This document shows, piece by piece, positions 1-11,048 of a stretch of DNA of 64,000 bases. Numbering within the stretch: the first letter of the stretch is position 1; every line of letters begins with the position of its first letter. The stretch comes from Takakia lepidozioides (lineage: Eukaryota > Streptophyta > Takakiopsida > Takakiales > Takakiaceae). The stretch covers positions 11,160,001 through 11,224,000 of the forward strand of contig CM060733.1 of the NCBI GenBank assembly GCA_030704615.1, in the 5' to 3' direction. The translations under genes were made by a program, and so were the position numbers. Below the pieces are notes generated by a model. The model was not told the origin of the DNA. It worked only from the letters and a program-made list of their open reading frames with translations, and did no database searches.

Positions 1-679
1 CTTTGATGCGCGCGCCTGACTCCCAACCTAGCCGCCCGGGCCAACTTGGAGCTTCGGCTGCTCACCGAGACATAATGGTCCCCCTTCGCTTCCCTCTAAA
101 CCCTCCACCTAATTGGGACTAGGAGAATTCCCTTTGGTAGATGGCAGTCCGGAACAGCTCCCCACTCTTTGGTCGCTTTCCGGCTCGCTCGCTTACTCAC
201 TAGTTTTTGGTCACCACCGAGCTTGCACCGTTCTCGGGGTTACTACTCCCTATATATACTTCTGTAGCTGTCCGCGGGGGTTTCATAACCAGCCATGCCA
301 TTTTATGGCGAACCACCACGAAAACCCTCGACTCCCGGTGATGAGTCGCGGTGAGTCTTGGCCCACTCATCACGGCCCCTATGGACCGTGATGAGTCCCA
401 AGACTCCCCACGACTCCCACCACGAGGTCTCCACCCCCATGGTGAGTCTTATGCCACCCCCCACTAAGTCCCGCTAAGCTACCACCACCCCTTGTGGAGC
501 CACCCCCACCGCAACCCGGTGTGCGGGGCTCCACCTAGTGAGCGCCTCCGCCTCCTTGAGTGCCTTGGGCACTCAAGGGTGCTTCAGCCCCCCATACCTA
601 TCGCTGCCGATGCCCCCACTACAGGGGCAGCCCCTCATGTGTCCCGATCCCCTGCCCTCAAGGCAAAGGGCCGCGACAT
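1..679. other. GC-rich flank without a supported gene
   Basis: No convincing coding frame. The stretch is C-rich and holds several perfect short inverted repeats: 365-375 pairs with 386-396 (ACTCATCACGG arms) and 554-564 pairs with 568-578 (CCTTGAGTGCC arms, 3-base loop). A TATA-like CTATATATAC lies near 251. It may be the remnant of another LTR, but no partner copy exists in the window. Confidence 0.4.
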
Positions 680-687
680 TGAACTGA

Positions 688-1045
688 TGTTGGCGAGACT
701 GAAGAGTGTCCAGTCTCGCCTCCTATATATACTGGCTACTAAGAAGCTTCCCTAAGAAGTTTTCCCTATGGAGGTTTCTTGCTGGAGAAGTTTAATCCAA
801 GATTAAACAAATGTTTCTTGATGGAGAAGCTTCCTTAAGCAAAGGAGATATCTTGATGGAGAAGTTTCCTCCAAATGAAGCTTCCAGAGCAATTTCCCAA
901 GTTACTCTTAGTAATTTGATAAACATCCGGTAATTTGGTAAATAGTGGTAAATCATGGTAAATCATGCTAATTTTCGGTAACAGGATAACTTGGTAACTT
1001 CTGGTATTTATTCCTGGTAAGTTCCTCTTGGCTATGTCCGTGACA
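688..1045 (-). repeat. 3' LTR of the first gypsy element
   Basis: Matches 6589-6962 over its full length with small indels. Similarity may extend 8 bases further left (TTGAACTG at both places). It contains a TATATATA core and a cluster of about ten GGTAA/GGTAAA words spaced roughly 10 bases apart (about 910-1020). The inner edge is a polypyrimidine run on the plus strand, that is, a polypurine tract on the element strand. Confidence 0.85.
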
Positions 1046-1203
1046 TCACCCTCTCCTCTAGCGCCGAGTTCCTCGAGGAGCGGTAAAATCTTGGACTTAC
1101 TTAGAGTTGGAGAAAATCCAAAATCCGACGAATGATACTTGCCAAGTATTCGGCTCTTCGTTCTTGACTCAAATGATTTATAGGTCTCTGCAACCATCGA
1201 TAG

Positions 1204-1318
1204 TGTCCAACACCCTAGGGCCCACCCCTGAAAAAGGGCAGTAGCCGCAAGGCGAAGTGACTCTTAGTTACGCCGGCCTCGGCCGGAGTCTTCTCTCTCT
1301 CTCTCTCTGTCCAACACC
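1204..1318 (+). mobile_element. SINE-like short insertion with target duplication
   Basis: The 11-mer TGTCCAACACC occurs at 1204-1214 and again at 1308-1318. Between them lie 93 bp ending in (TC)n at about 1290-1307. A short insert with a simple-sequence tail and perfect flanking duplication is the signature of target-primed retroposition. I see no convincing pol III A or B box. The host site is the 3' untranslated region of the gypsy element, so this insertion is younger than that element. Confidence 0.5.
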
Positions 1319-1752
1319 TTGAACTTGGGACCACGCAGTGATTTGAGCATTCTGATTCTCGAAGCTGCCTTTAAACATGATTTCGTTGTCATCTGCGTCC
1401 GAAACCTCAACCTCCAACAGAATTATCAGACTTCGAGTAGGCTCCACTTGCCGTCGTACGGGGTCCAGACGAGGAAGTACGCGTCGCATTGGTGGCCCAT
1501 CATCTTGAGAGCGTCGACGTGATGTTGAAGGTCGTGAGAGTCGGAACGGCTGATATGATAGCTGGGTAAGCGACAACTCCAATGAATCTGGTTCATGTGA
1601 CTCCATACTGTCAATACAAGATGCAAGAGTGCTAGAAGTGTAGCTATATATACTGATGTGTGGTGCTCCTCCCTCATTAGCGTGTATCAGGTACATTGAA
1701 TGTTGAGTCTTCACCTTGAAGCTAACTTAGCTGACATCATCATTGTGACGTC

Positions 1753-2340
1753 TTATTGACTTGTAACTCGGGGCTTAGCTGGATATCGTTGATGAAACTC
1801 TTGGACTTTGTCAGATGCATTGGCGAGGTTGGATGAAGGTTCCCAAGTTCGTTCGCTGATGTCGTAGCCTTTCCAATGTATGAAATACTCAAGACGTTTA
1901 TACTTGATGCAAGAGTCTAAGACTTCGTCGACTTCATACTCAATTTCCTGATTGACTTCGATTAGTGGAGGTGGTACGAAGACTCTCCCTGGAATATTCG
2001 ATGGATGATACAACTCCAATAATGAAACATAAAAGACTGGATGGATGCGCATACTTCGTGGGAGTTCAAGCCGAAAACTGACTAGATTTATTTGTCGAAT
2101 AATTTTGAATGGTCCCAGGCGTTGATAATCCAACTTCTTTGATGGTCGCAAAATTTGTATGTCCCGTCGAAGAAGCCACACACGATCTCCGACCTTGAAC
2201 TGGGATTGGAGTTGACGACGTTGATCTGCATAATCCTTGTATTGTTTTTGAGCTTCTGCGAGGTGGAATATAAGCTCTTTGTGAATCATGGCAAGATGAG
2301 TAGCAAGGTTTTCTGCAGCAGGGTTTCCAACAGTCTTCAT
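1753..2340 (-). pseudogene. Integrase C-terminus with chromodomain (gypsy 1)
   Basis: This open stretch of 195 codons covers the end of the integrase (the GDRVWLLRRDI region and the LGPFKIIRQI and HPVFYVSLLE motifs) and a C-terminal chromodomain. The chromodomain shows the acidic EYEVDEVLDS start, the aromatic YFIHWKGY strand, the TWEP motif and the terminal VQEFHQRYP helix. Chromodomains of this kind bind methylated histone tails and direct integration to heterochromatin in chromoviruses. The frame is continuous with the integrase core to the right except for a CAA-to-TAA stop at about 2392. Confidence 0.88.
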
Positions 2341-2391
2341 GTGGAAATGGTGTGCTCGAGGATGATGACCATAATTGGAGAAAAATGGAGT

Positions 2392-3750
2392 TTACTTGGT
2401 CGAAGAATGCATACTGTTGTTGTAGGCAAACTCAGCCAATGACAGAAAGTCCGTCCAATTATCTTGGTGATAATTTATCGTACAGCGAAGATACTGTTCC
2501 AAAATTTGGTTTACACATTCGGTTTGACCATCAGTCTGTGGATGATTAGCTGTAGAGAGGTCGATCTTAGTATCCAATATGTGAAATAATCCCCTCCAGA
2601 AATTTGATATGAACTATGGTCCTCGATCAAATACGATGTCTTTCGAGAGTCCATGAATGCAGTAGATATTATTGAGGAAGAGTCTTGCAGTTTCCTCGCC
2701 GGTAACCGTCTTATTACATGGAATGAAATGTGTCATCTTCGTAAAACGATCTACAATAACAAGGATTGAATCGGTGGTCTTGGAAATTGGAAGGTCCGTA
2801 ATAAAGTCCATAGACACGGACGACCATGGACCCTTGAGAATGGGTAATGGTTGAAGAAGGCCGTAAGGTCGATGTCGTGGTCCCTTTGCTCTAGCACACG
2901 TGTCGCAAGATTTTATAAATTCTTTCACGAGTTTCCACATCTGTGGCCACTAATAGTCCCTGGATATCAATTCCATTGTTTTGTTGAAGTCGAAATGTCC
3001 TACAGCCGGAAGATCATGACATGTTTGAAGAATTCAAAGTCGTATAGGTCCTGGAGGTACATAGAGAAGTCCCTTGAAATAAAGTAATTCATCTTTGAAT
3101 TCGAAGTCGTTTGTAACATGTGGGTTATCTCGAGGTCGATTTAGTTTACTTCGTAGTGTCGTGGCAAATTGGTCGTTCTTCAGTGCTTCTTGGATCTCCT
3201 TTATGATCTCTACATCGTCATAGGTGGACATGGATAGCATATTCACTTGGAGATTTGCTGGTTTCAAGATGACGGATTTCTGTTGGTCAAAAGTTGCATC
3301 CCCTTCTTTTGGCGCAAGATACGATCGTCGAGAAAGAGCATCTGGTTTTCCTTGAAGATATCTGGGACGGTAGGTAATAACAAAATCAAACCTTGCTAGT
3401 GACATACTTCATCTCGTTTGACGTCAATTCAAAACACGAGCACTCATAAAATACTCGAGGTTTTGGTGATTGGTATAGACTATGACTTGATGTTTAGCTC
3501 CCTCCAATAGATGACGCCACTCCTCAAAAGCATCAATAATCACTATAAGTTCTTTGTCATGGATTTCATAATTGATCTCCGCAGCGGAAAATTTGCGAGA
3601 ACGAAAACCAACAAGATGAAGTCGACCAGTTGTACCGTATTGAAAGAGTACCGCGCCAAATGCAAAGTTCGATGCATCTGTTTCCAAAAAGAATGGTTTA
3701 GATGGGTCTGTATGTACCAGTATTGGAGCCGTTGTGATTGTCTGCTTCAA
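2392..3750 (-). pseudogene. RNase H and integrase core (gypsy 1), interrupted
   Basis: RNase H lies at 3424-3750 (FFLETDASNFAFGAVL, then the HDKELIVII helix and the YTNHQNLEYF strand). The end of RNase H and the integrase linker are at 3034-3405. The zinc-binding CDTCARAK segment and the DDE core are at 2392-2940: D in SMDFITDLP, D in FDRGP, E in QTECVNQ. Stops break it at about 3415 (CGA to TGA), 3408 (TGG to TGA), 2947 (a tyrosine codon to TAG) and 2612 (CAG to TAG). Without these it would be an ordinary gypsy pol. Confidence 0.85.
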
Positions 3751-3991
3751 TCTTTCAAATGTTTGGTCAGCCTTCTCGTCCTATATAAATTTGTCCTTCC
3801 CTGTGAGTCGTGTCAATGGTGCAGCAATTTTGGAGTAGTCCTTGATGAAGATTCTATAGAAATTTGCAAATCCTAGAAAACATTGTACTTCTCGGACCGA
3901 AGTTCGTTTAATCCACTCGATGATGGTTTGTATTTTCTTCTGATCCATAAAGACTCATTTATCGAAAATAATATAGCCCAAAAATCCGACT

Positions 3992-5118
3992 TCAGATTGG
4001 TGGAAAAAACATTTTTCCAACTTGGCGTATAGTCATTTTTTTCGTCAATTTATCAAGGATAAGGCGTACATGGCGGCCATGTTCTTTTTCATTCTGTGAA
4101 AATATCAAAATGTCGTCCAAATAGATGACTACAAAGTCATCTAAGAATTCTCGAAAGATGTCATTCATCATATGTTGGAAAATTACTGGAGCATTTGTAA
4201 GACCGAAAGGCATAACACAGTATTCAAAATGTCCATACCTTGTTCGAAAAGTTGTTTTCCATTTAGCTCATTCTTTTATCCGTACAAGGTTATAAGCTCA
4301 TCTCAAGTCAATTTTGGTGAAAATCTTCGTTCGTCCCAGTTGGTCGAGAAGCCCAGAAATCAGCGGCAACGGATAACGATTCTTAATTGTGACTTTGTTA
4401 AGACCGCGATAGTCTACACACATACATAATGATCCGTCCTTCTTCTTCACAAATAAGATCAGTGCTCCCGCGGGTGATTTCGAATGTCGAATGAAATTCT
4501 TTGACAAATTTTCATCAATATATTCGGGTAAAGCAGCCAGCTCCGTCTGAGATAAATTGTAGATCGGGCCGAATGGTGGTTGAGCTCCTTCTTGCAACTC
4601 AATTGCACAATCATAAGGTCGATATTCTGGCAACATATCTGCATTTTTCTTCTCGAAGACATCATATCTTGATATTGAGTGGGTAATGTCGAAGTACCTT
4701 GGTCTGTTGTGGTTTTGATCGGAGTTGCATAAAGTGCAAATGTCGCGTCTTTCTTTGTAGCTCTCATGAAGGCTCTAGCTCCAAGAAATAGGGGTTGAAT
4801 ACCTTTGGTACTTTTGCATTTTTGTCTTGCCGAAATTTTTCGTGATCGCCAGTCGATGTCAGGATTATGAAATACAAACCAGGGAAGTCCAAGGATCACA
4901 GGATTCGTTGAAGACTGGATGACATTGAAAACAATCTGTGATGTTTGATTTTTAAGCTTCACTTCAAGGCGTCGAGTTTCATGGTCAATATTTCCTGATG
5001 CTAACGGTCGTCCATCGATGACTTCAACAGGGGCCGAGAATTTCTTTCTTACGAGCGTTAAATTGTGTTGCTTCGCAAAGTCTTTGTCAATAAAACACGC
5101 TAAAGCGCCCGAGTCCAA
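3992..5118 (-). pseudogene. Protease and reverse transcriptase (gypsy 1)
   Basis: The aspartic protease begins near 5118 with a DSGA active site and shows the downstream ILGLPW motif near residue 73. Reverse transcriptase follows in other frames: 4298-4636 carries the VDYRGLN and KIDLR segments, and 3992-4213 carries MPFGLTNAP and the catalytic YLDD. Frameshifts separate protease from RT (about 4460-4640) and split the RT near 4213-4298, so no continuous enzyme can be made. Confidence 0.86.
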
Positions 5119-5246
5119 AAGTGCTTCTACGAAGATATCTCAATTTTGCATCCTGATCTTTACTGGAACTGTGAAACAACAGGGTCTGGAGGTAAAAAAA
5201 AGACTTTTTTTTAATGATGAATTTGGGGTGTCCAGCCGCATGGTCC

Positions 5247-6293
5247 CTACTGTGACTGAACATCTTTGTTTTCCGACCTCTTTGTATCGAACACTTGAGT
5301 TGTGCCCCGAGCTTTGAATCTTCTCTTGTTGGGGCAGTTTAATGCTATGTGATCTTCTTCTCCCAAATAAAGGCATAATTCATTCGAGCGTCGTCTTTGG
5401 TTTTTTTGTGGTGTCAATGGCTTGAATCGGACAACATCAATCTGCATAGGATCATTACCGGATGTCTGATGGATCATTGTGTTTGATGTCGTAGTAACAA
5501 CGGCATGCTGCGTCGTCGACCATCCAAATCGCTTCTCTTGACGTCTTTCGAACAAACGATTATCGCATGCAATGACTTGGGTGATGAATTCGCTCAGTAT
5601 ACTCACGTTTGGCATTGTCAGCAACAAATCTTTTACATCCTCTTTTAGGCCACATCGAAACTGACTAATGAGACTCTTCTCATTCCAGTCGAGGTCGCAC
5701 GCAGGTTGTCGAAATTCGGCAGCATAAACGGAAGTTGGACGTGCTCTTTGTCAAAGATTTCGCATCTTTGTCTCTGCAACTCTCTCTCTATCATTCACTC
5801 CAAACGTTGCAGTGAACTCGGATATGAACGATTCAAAATTGTATAGTAAATGCGAATTTTTCTCTAATATCGGTGCAAACCAAGATAGGGCAGTGTCGGA
5901 TAGAAGTGTGCCCACAAATCCCACTTGAATACCTTCATCAGGGTAGCATTGTGGATGTAGTCGTAGGAACAATCGTACTTGTTGAACAAAACCGCGAAAT
6001 CTTGATCTCGTCCCATCAAATTTTTCGGGCATGCTGACCTTTGGTTCCCTTGTAATCTGTTGAAGATTTGGAAGAACCGTTGCAGTAGGATTTGTTGTAG
6101 TAGGGACTCGTAAGGTTGAAAATCCATTGTTCGACTCCTTCAACCCTGAAATTTGTTGTTGCGAATTGTTGAGAGCGTTGTCAAGATCTTGAGACTGATC
6201 AGCTTGTAGTTGGGCAATAGAGGCACGAAGTTCTTGCATCTGGAGCTGAAGACTCTGCAATGTGGCGACCATTTCCGCAAATGTGTCTTCCAT
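5247..6293 (-). pseudogene. Gag of gypsy 1 with a degraded zinc knuckle
   Basis: The N-terminal part (5751-6293, 180 codons) starts with a predicted coiled coil rich in Leu, Gln and Glu and continues into the capsid-like segment around SMPEKFDGTRSRFRGFVQQV. After a break near 5740 the C-terminal part (5247-5627) holds the nucleocapsid knuckle, in which the second cysteine of C-x2-C-x4-H-x4-C is replaced by leucine (C-LY-L-GEED-H-IALN-C). The start at 6293 is an ATG preceded by untranslated leader running to the 5' LTR. Confidence 0.8.
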
Positions 6294-6588
6294 CTTAACT
6301 AACTAAGGAACAAATTTTAGTCTCGCCAAACTGTCAAGGACGAGAACATGACTGAACACAAATAAGATATCAAACTAGAGGTACAAGACTAGGCAAGAAG
6401 TCAAGGTCGGCGTGGCCGTAAGCACGATGAGTAAATAAGAATCAATACGATCTTTATAACAATAAACAAGGATACAAGATATTGAAACACGACTTGAATA
6501 CTGGAATGCTGGAAACTGGACTGGAGTACCAGATACTGGAAACTGGGCTAGGGTATTGGGAACTGGAAACAAGAGTAGCTTGAACTGG

Positions 6589-6962
6589 TGTTGGTGAGAC
6601 TGAAGAGTGTCCAGGCTCGCCTCCTATATATATTGGCTACTAAGAAGCTTCCCTAAGAAGCTTCCCCTATGGAGGTTTCTTGTTGGAGAAGTTTCCAAGA
6701 TTAAACAAAGGTTTCTTGATGGAGAAGCTTCCTTAAACAAATGAGGTATCTTGATGGAGAAGTTTCCTCCAAAGAAAGCTTCCTGAGCAGTTTCCCAAGT
6801 TACTCTTGGTAATTTGGTAAACTCCCGGTAACTTGGTAAGTAATGGTAAATTATGGTAGATTATGGTAAATCGCCGTAAGTCATGGTAACTTCCGGTAAT
6901 ATGGTAACTTTGTAACTTCTGGTATTTACTCCTAGTAAGTCCTCTGGGCTATGTCCGTGACA
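6589..6962 (-). repeat. 5' LTR of the first gypsy element
   Basis: Direct repeat of 688-1045. It has the same TATATATA core and GGTAA-rich segment (about 6810-6945). The outer edge is the CCGTGACA end at 6962. The adjoining right flank (GTAAGC) does not match the left flank of the other LTR, so no target duplication is visible. Confidence 0.85.
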
Positions 6963-7259
6963 GTAAGCAGCAGGATGCATCCATCATGGTGAATTTACAA
7001 GGTCGAGTAACACCAACAACAACAAGAAGCTACACATAATGTGCTTGAACAAAAAGCTATAGAGAATGGGCTTCCACCAGAAGAACACATGATCTCATTT
7101 TATTTGTGACAATTTCCATTGTGAGTAAAAGCCATTATATTATGCTTACTTTCAAATTAGTTGTCACTCCATCTTCAGTAGAATCAAGAGGTTGAATTAG
7201 TAGGAGCACAATCATTGGTAAAAAGTATAATTGTAACCTCATAAATCTATGTGAACAGT

Positions 7260-8270
7260 AAATTTAGGTTCACATGTGGCAACATCAGATGAGGGGAGGA
7301 AGAGGGCGTGGAAGAAGAGGGGGACAACAACAAGATTGTCAAAGGCAGCCACGAGGCCAAAATTGTTATTACCTTAAGATTATGGCTCTCATCATTGCTA
7401 AAAAAGATGAGCATGCTGCTACAATGAATGTTGCAGATGTTCGGATGTTAATGGCTTCAACTGCAAGCACATGGGATCGAATCTTTCAAAAAGTGATGTC
7501 AAGTGGAACATGGACTGCCCACAAAGATGGGAAAGCATGCAAAGAAAAGTAGAAGCCATTGTTGAAGCATTAATTTCGACAAATTTTTGATTACCATAAA
7601 GGAACATGTCATAATAGTGAATACTGAAATCTAACAGTATTAGAGAATGTGGAGTACACCTTACCAAGAACCTTCGACAATGTGATATACAAGCTAATGG
7701 AGTCTTTCCAAAAAAACCTACCCTTTAATAACACAACCCACATCTGCGACTTTATGCTAGATGAAGACAATGCTCACCACATCGGAGTACTTGAAAATCC
7801 ATACACGCCCAGTGGTTCATTCTTGGACTTGCTCCAAAATCACATGTTGAACACCCCTATTGCTGACTCAGAGAATGTTGCTGCAACATAAGACAACAGT
7901 ACACCAGATCCAAGTGTTCTCCACATCCTTAACCAAGGCAAACCCATGACTGACTATGAGGGATTCAAAGATATTTTCAAGCGGCGAAAGTAAAGAATAC
8001 TCCAAACAAACACTGGTCCGATAACAACGGCTAGTAGATGGCGGAATGCATGGATTCAGAAGTCTTGCAAACCACCAGGGAGGCTGTGAAGGCATCTATG
8101 TACATTTCAGTACTATGCGATGAGGTAACCTCAATTGATAACAAAATTGGGCATCTGATCAAGTTTATTGTATCCAAAATTGGCGAAGAATACCCATACT
8201 GGTCACATTGGAGAAACTTGGAGATGGTGCAAATGCGCCGGATGCATTGAAGAGAATTATAGTTGAAGCC
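7260..8270 (+). pseudogene. SANT/hAT-like transposase remnant
   Basis: Three consecutive plus-strand pieces look like one decayed transposase. 7274-7552 has an arginine-glycine segment followed by a SANT/trihelix-like stretch. 7649-7891 continues with LPRTFDNVIYKLMESFQ. 8038-8250 carries SVLCDEVTSIDN, resembling the CDEVT-x-DN signature I associate with plant hAT-related (DUF4371-like) transposases. The pieces are separated by stops and frameshifts. The family call rests on motif memory, not alignment. A different hAT C-terminal fragment lies at 52921-53196. Confidence 0.5.
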
Positions 8271-8669
8271 CTCTTGATTGGTGGAGGTCCGACGAGAGAT
8301 AAATTGGCTTCCCAAATTTTGCCACAGATTGGTAAGAGGATTCAGCTCAATGGGCTTTTCTAGAGCCATAACACAATTGTTCTTCATCGTCATCTTAAGC
8401 AAAGAAGCTTGCAAGTCCAAATCTTGAGCATTCAAATGAGTTGGAACAGTCATATTACCAGCCCGCTTAGGAGAGCAATATGTCACTTTGATGACATTGA
8501 GATGGTGAAGATATCTCATGTCAGCATCATGGTGTGTCCAAAATTGGGGGTATGCAATACCCATATAGCCTCCATGAGATTTCGGGCTGGAAAACATCGA
8601 GCTTCCAACTTCCTTACCAGTTATGCTGTTGCATCCTTACACTGAGTCTTGACATCAGCCAACACCCTT
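8271..8669. other. Non-coding remnant between transposon pieces
   Basis: No frame here has recognisable domains. A long minus-strand frame over 8031-8597 overlaps the hAT-like remnant in antisense and shows no motif. I treat it as chance. Confidence 0.35.
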
Positions 8670-9105
8670 GTAACACCCAGGATCTACACAAACTAGAATA
8701 GAAGTACTTCTCAACTTTTTCCCAAAACAACTTGATGTCTTTTAGGCTTTCATTGCAGGTTTATATACCCTTCACAATATGATTATTTTAAAGGTTTGAC
8801 TTGAGAGCTTCAAGTCAAAACTTCATAAAGTCAACCTTCTTAGGTTTGACATATTCTCCACAATATGACTTTATCAAATATACTTCCTAAAGTCAACCTT
8901 CATAGGTTTGACATATTCTCCACAATATGGCTTTATCAAAGATTTGACCTACTCTCCATAATATGAATATCTTAGAGGTTTGACTTGAGAGCCTCAAGTC
9001 AAACTTCCTTAGGTCAAACTTCTTAAGAACCTTCCTAATTATTCTGGAAACTTCTAGGGAACTTTCCTCCTCCATCTAGAACCTTCTAGATTCTACCTTG
9101 TTATA
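8670..9105 (-). repeat. Probable 3' LTR of the second gypsy element
   Basis: Lies directly downstream (minus sense) of the integrase/chromodomain end. On the element strand it would end in TGTTACA (plus-strand TGTAACACCC at about 8670). Its inner side is preceded by the purine run GAAAGAGGGGAG, a good polypurine tract. No second copy remains because the 5' half of the element is missing. It contains a 62-bp tandem duplication (units starting at 8827 and 8889) rich in GGTTTGAC and CTCCACAATATG. Confidence 0.55.
8827..8950 (+). repeat. 62-bp tandem duplication inside the LTR
   Basis: AAAGTCAACCTTC starts a unit at 8827 and again at 8889. The two units differ at a few positions, and a third, partial unit may follow. 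AGTCAAA/GTTTGAC words are spread through the whole LTR on both strands. Confidence 0.75.
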
Positions 9106-9169
9106 ATACTCCCCTCTTTCAAGAAGCAACGTCCTCGTTGTTCGAATTGTCGAAAACTTGAATTGTCAA

Positions 9170-9820
9170 TTGAGCATTTGCGAGATTTTGCACCGGTTCC
9201 CACGTAGCTTCATGTAATGGAAATCTTTTCCATAAAACCAATTACTCCAACACCTCATGTCGCCCTCGTCTGTATGTGCGTTTTTTCAGAACACGGTCGA
9301 CCTCCCACTCTTCATTTCCGTCTGGTAAAGGTTGTGGTTCTTGATTATCTTTGAATATTGATGGTCGAGGTTCGTAACGACGTAGTAGAGAAACGTGAAA
9401 CACCGGATGGATCTTTATATGTGATGGTAACTCCAGCTTGTATGCTACTGCTCCAATATGTTTAATGATCGGAAAATGACCAATGAACCGTGCCTCTAGT
9501 TTTCGCGATCCAATGATGTGTAAGTTGGTTGTAGACAACCACACTTGATCCCCAACTGCAAACTCCTCATCCTGTCGACGTGCATTTGCATACTGCTTTT
9601 GGCGATTTTGGCCAACCATCAACTTCTCTTTAACTTGACGTACTCCTCGTCGAATTTGTTGCACAAATGCATTAGTCGCAGCTACCTTGGATAACTCCTC
9701 ATTTGGTAACTTGAACTTTGTAAGAGTTGTTGGCGCATTTGGGTGTTCGTCATACATTAAAAAGAAAGGAGTTTCTTTTGTTGACGCGTTGACCGAGTTA
9801 TTGTATGAAAATTCTACCAA
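9170..9820 (-). pseudogene. Integrase C-terminus and chromodomain (gypsy 2)
   Basis: From 9820 leftward: end of the integrase core, the GDQVWLSTTNL region, KIHPVFHVSLLRRYEP, then the chromodomain start EWEVDRVLKKR. An in-frame TAA at 9242 replaces the conserved tyrosine of the chromodomain. The frame then continues past it with LVLWKRFPLHEATWEP, so the whole chromodomain is still readable down to about 9170. The ordinary WKGF/Y glycine is arginine here. Confidence 0.82.
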
Positions 9821-9898
9821 TGGTAATAACCAATCTCACTCTTCTTGTTCTTCTAACGTAAAGGCCTGCAACATGTCTTCAATTGTACAATTCACTCG

Positions 9899-11006
9899 CT
9901 ATGTCTGTCCATCTGACTCCGGATGATAGGCTGTTGACATAGCTAATTTGGTTTTAAAAATACCAAATAAGCTTTTCAAAAACAAGCTAGTAAATTGGGT
10001 ACCCCTGTCAGTAATGAGAACTTTAGATAGCCCATGATGGGAATAGACTGCTTCCAGATATAGTCGAGCTAGTTCAAGTGTAGTGACGGATTTTCTAGTG
10101 GGACGGATGTGCATCATCTTACTCAATTTGTCTACAAAGACCACTATAGTGTCGTATCCCGATGAGGTTTGAGGTAACTCACAAACTAAATCCATGCTCA
10201 TATGTTCTCATCGTCTGTTTGGTACTGGTAGTGGTTGTAAACGACCTACTTGGCTTGCGGTTTGTTGACTTGTTTTGTTGGCATTTCATGCAACTTCGAA
10301 CGTACACCTCCACCTCGTCTCGCATCCGCGGCCAATAAAATGTTCGTTTTAGTTGTTCGAATGTTTTTTCAACTCCAATATGTCATGCTATCGCCGTATC
10401 ACGAGCTTCAAACAAGACTTCTGTCTTTAATGCAGGTTCATCAGGGATCCAAAGTTTACCTTCTTTGAATACCAACCCTCGAACTTCTGTCACTTTGCCC
10501 TTCTTCTTAGCGTCCACGATCTCCCCATCATCTTTAGAAGCCGTCGCTATTTTGTTCCACCAATCGGGTTGAATGTTGATTTCTGTCAATGTGTTCATGC
10601 GCGGCATCCTTGTCATTGCATCCGCCAATTGCCGTTTTCCCTCCACATAGACGATTTTCATGTTAAATTGTTGTCGTCACTCCGCCCAACGAATCTGTCT
10701 CTTCAATAAATCTTTCAGTGTCTCCAAGTACACCAACGGTTTATGGTCTGTCTCCACTATGAACTTTTTGTCTCCAAGATAATGTTTCCAATGTTTTGTA
10801 GCCAAAACAATAGCCAATTCTTTTCGTTTGGTTGTATGGTAATTTTGTTCCGCATGTAACAATTTGCGAGAAAAATATGTCACTGGGTGCCATCCGTCTT
10901 CCCGTTCTTGTTGTAACACCCCACCTACTGCTGAGACTGACGCATCTACCGAGAGCTTGATTAGTCTTATCGGATCATACCATTTCAAGATCGGGGCATA
11001 AAGCAA
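9899..11006 (-). pseudogene. RNase H and integrase core (gypsy 2)
   Basis: 10677-11006 is RNase H (LSVDASVSAVGGVLQQ, FSRKLLHAEQNY, ETDHKPLVYL). 10383-10661 is the tether to the integrase. The zinc-finger half with SCMKCQQNK is readable at about 10240-10350. 9899-10201 carries the catalytic core start (SMDLVCELP) and the second aspartate in ITDRGTQFTS. Stops and short shifts separate these blocks. Confidence 0.84.
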
Positions 11007-11048
11007 CGCATCTTTTAAGGCCTGAAATGCTAACTCATCTTCTATACC

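Larger units (their letters stand above)
688..6962 (-). mobile_element. Ty3/gypsy chromodomain retrotransposon, LTR to LTR, inactivated
   Basis: A complete element reading right to left. Order on the minus strand: 5' LTR (6589-6962), gag, protease, reverse transcriptase, RNase H, integrase, chromodomain, polypurine tract, 3' LTR (688-1045). On the element strand the LTR begins TGTCACGG and ends CCAACA. The purine-rich AGAGGAGAGGGTGA abuts the 3' LTR on its inner side (about 1046-1060), as a polypurine tract should. The LTR copies differ by several indels and substitutions, so the insertion is not young. I found no clear target-site duplication and no standard tRNA-Met primer binding site. Frames are broken by stops, many of them C-to-T type. 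Confidence 0.88.

Noticed and set aside
8031-8597. 188-codon minus-strand frame
   Set aside because: It is antisense to the hAT-like remnant, with no motif and no splice or start context.
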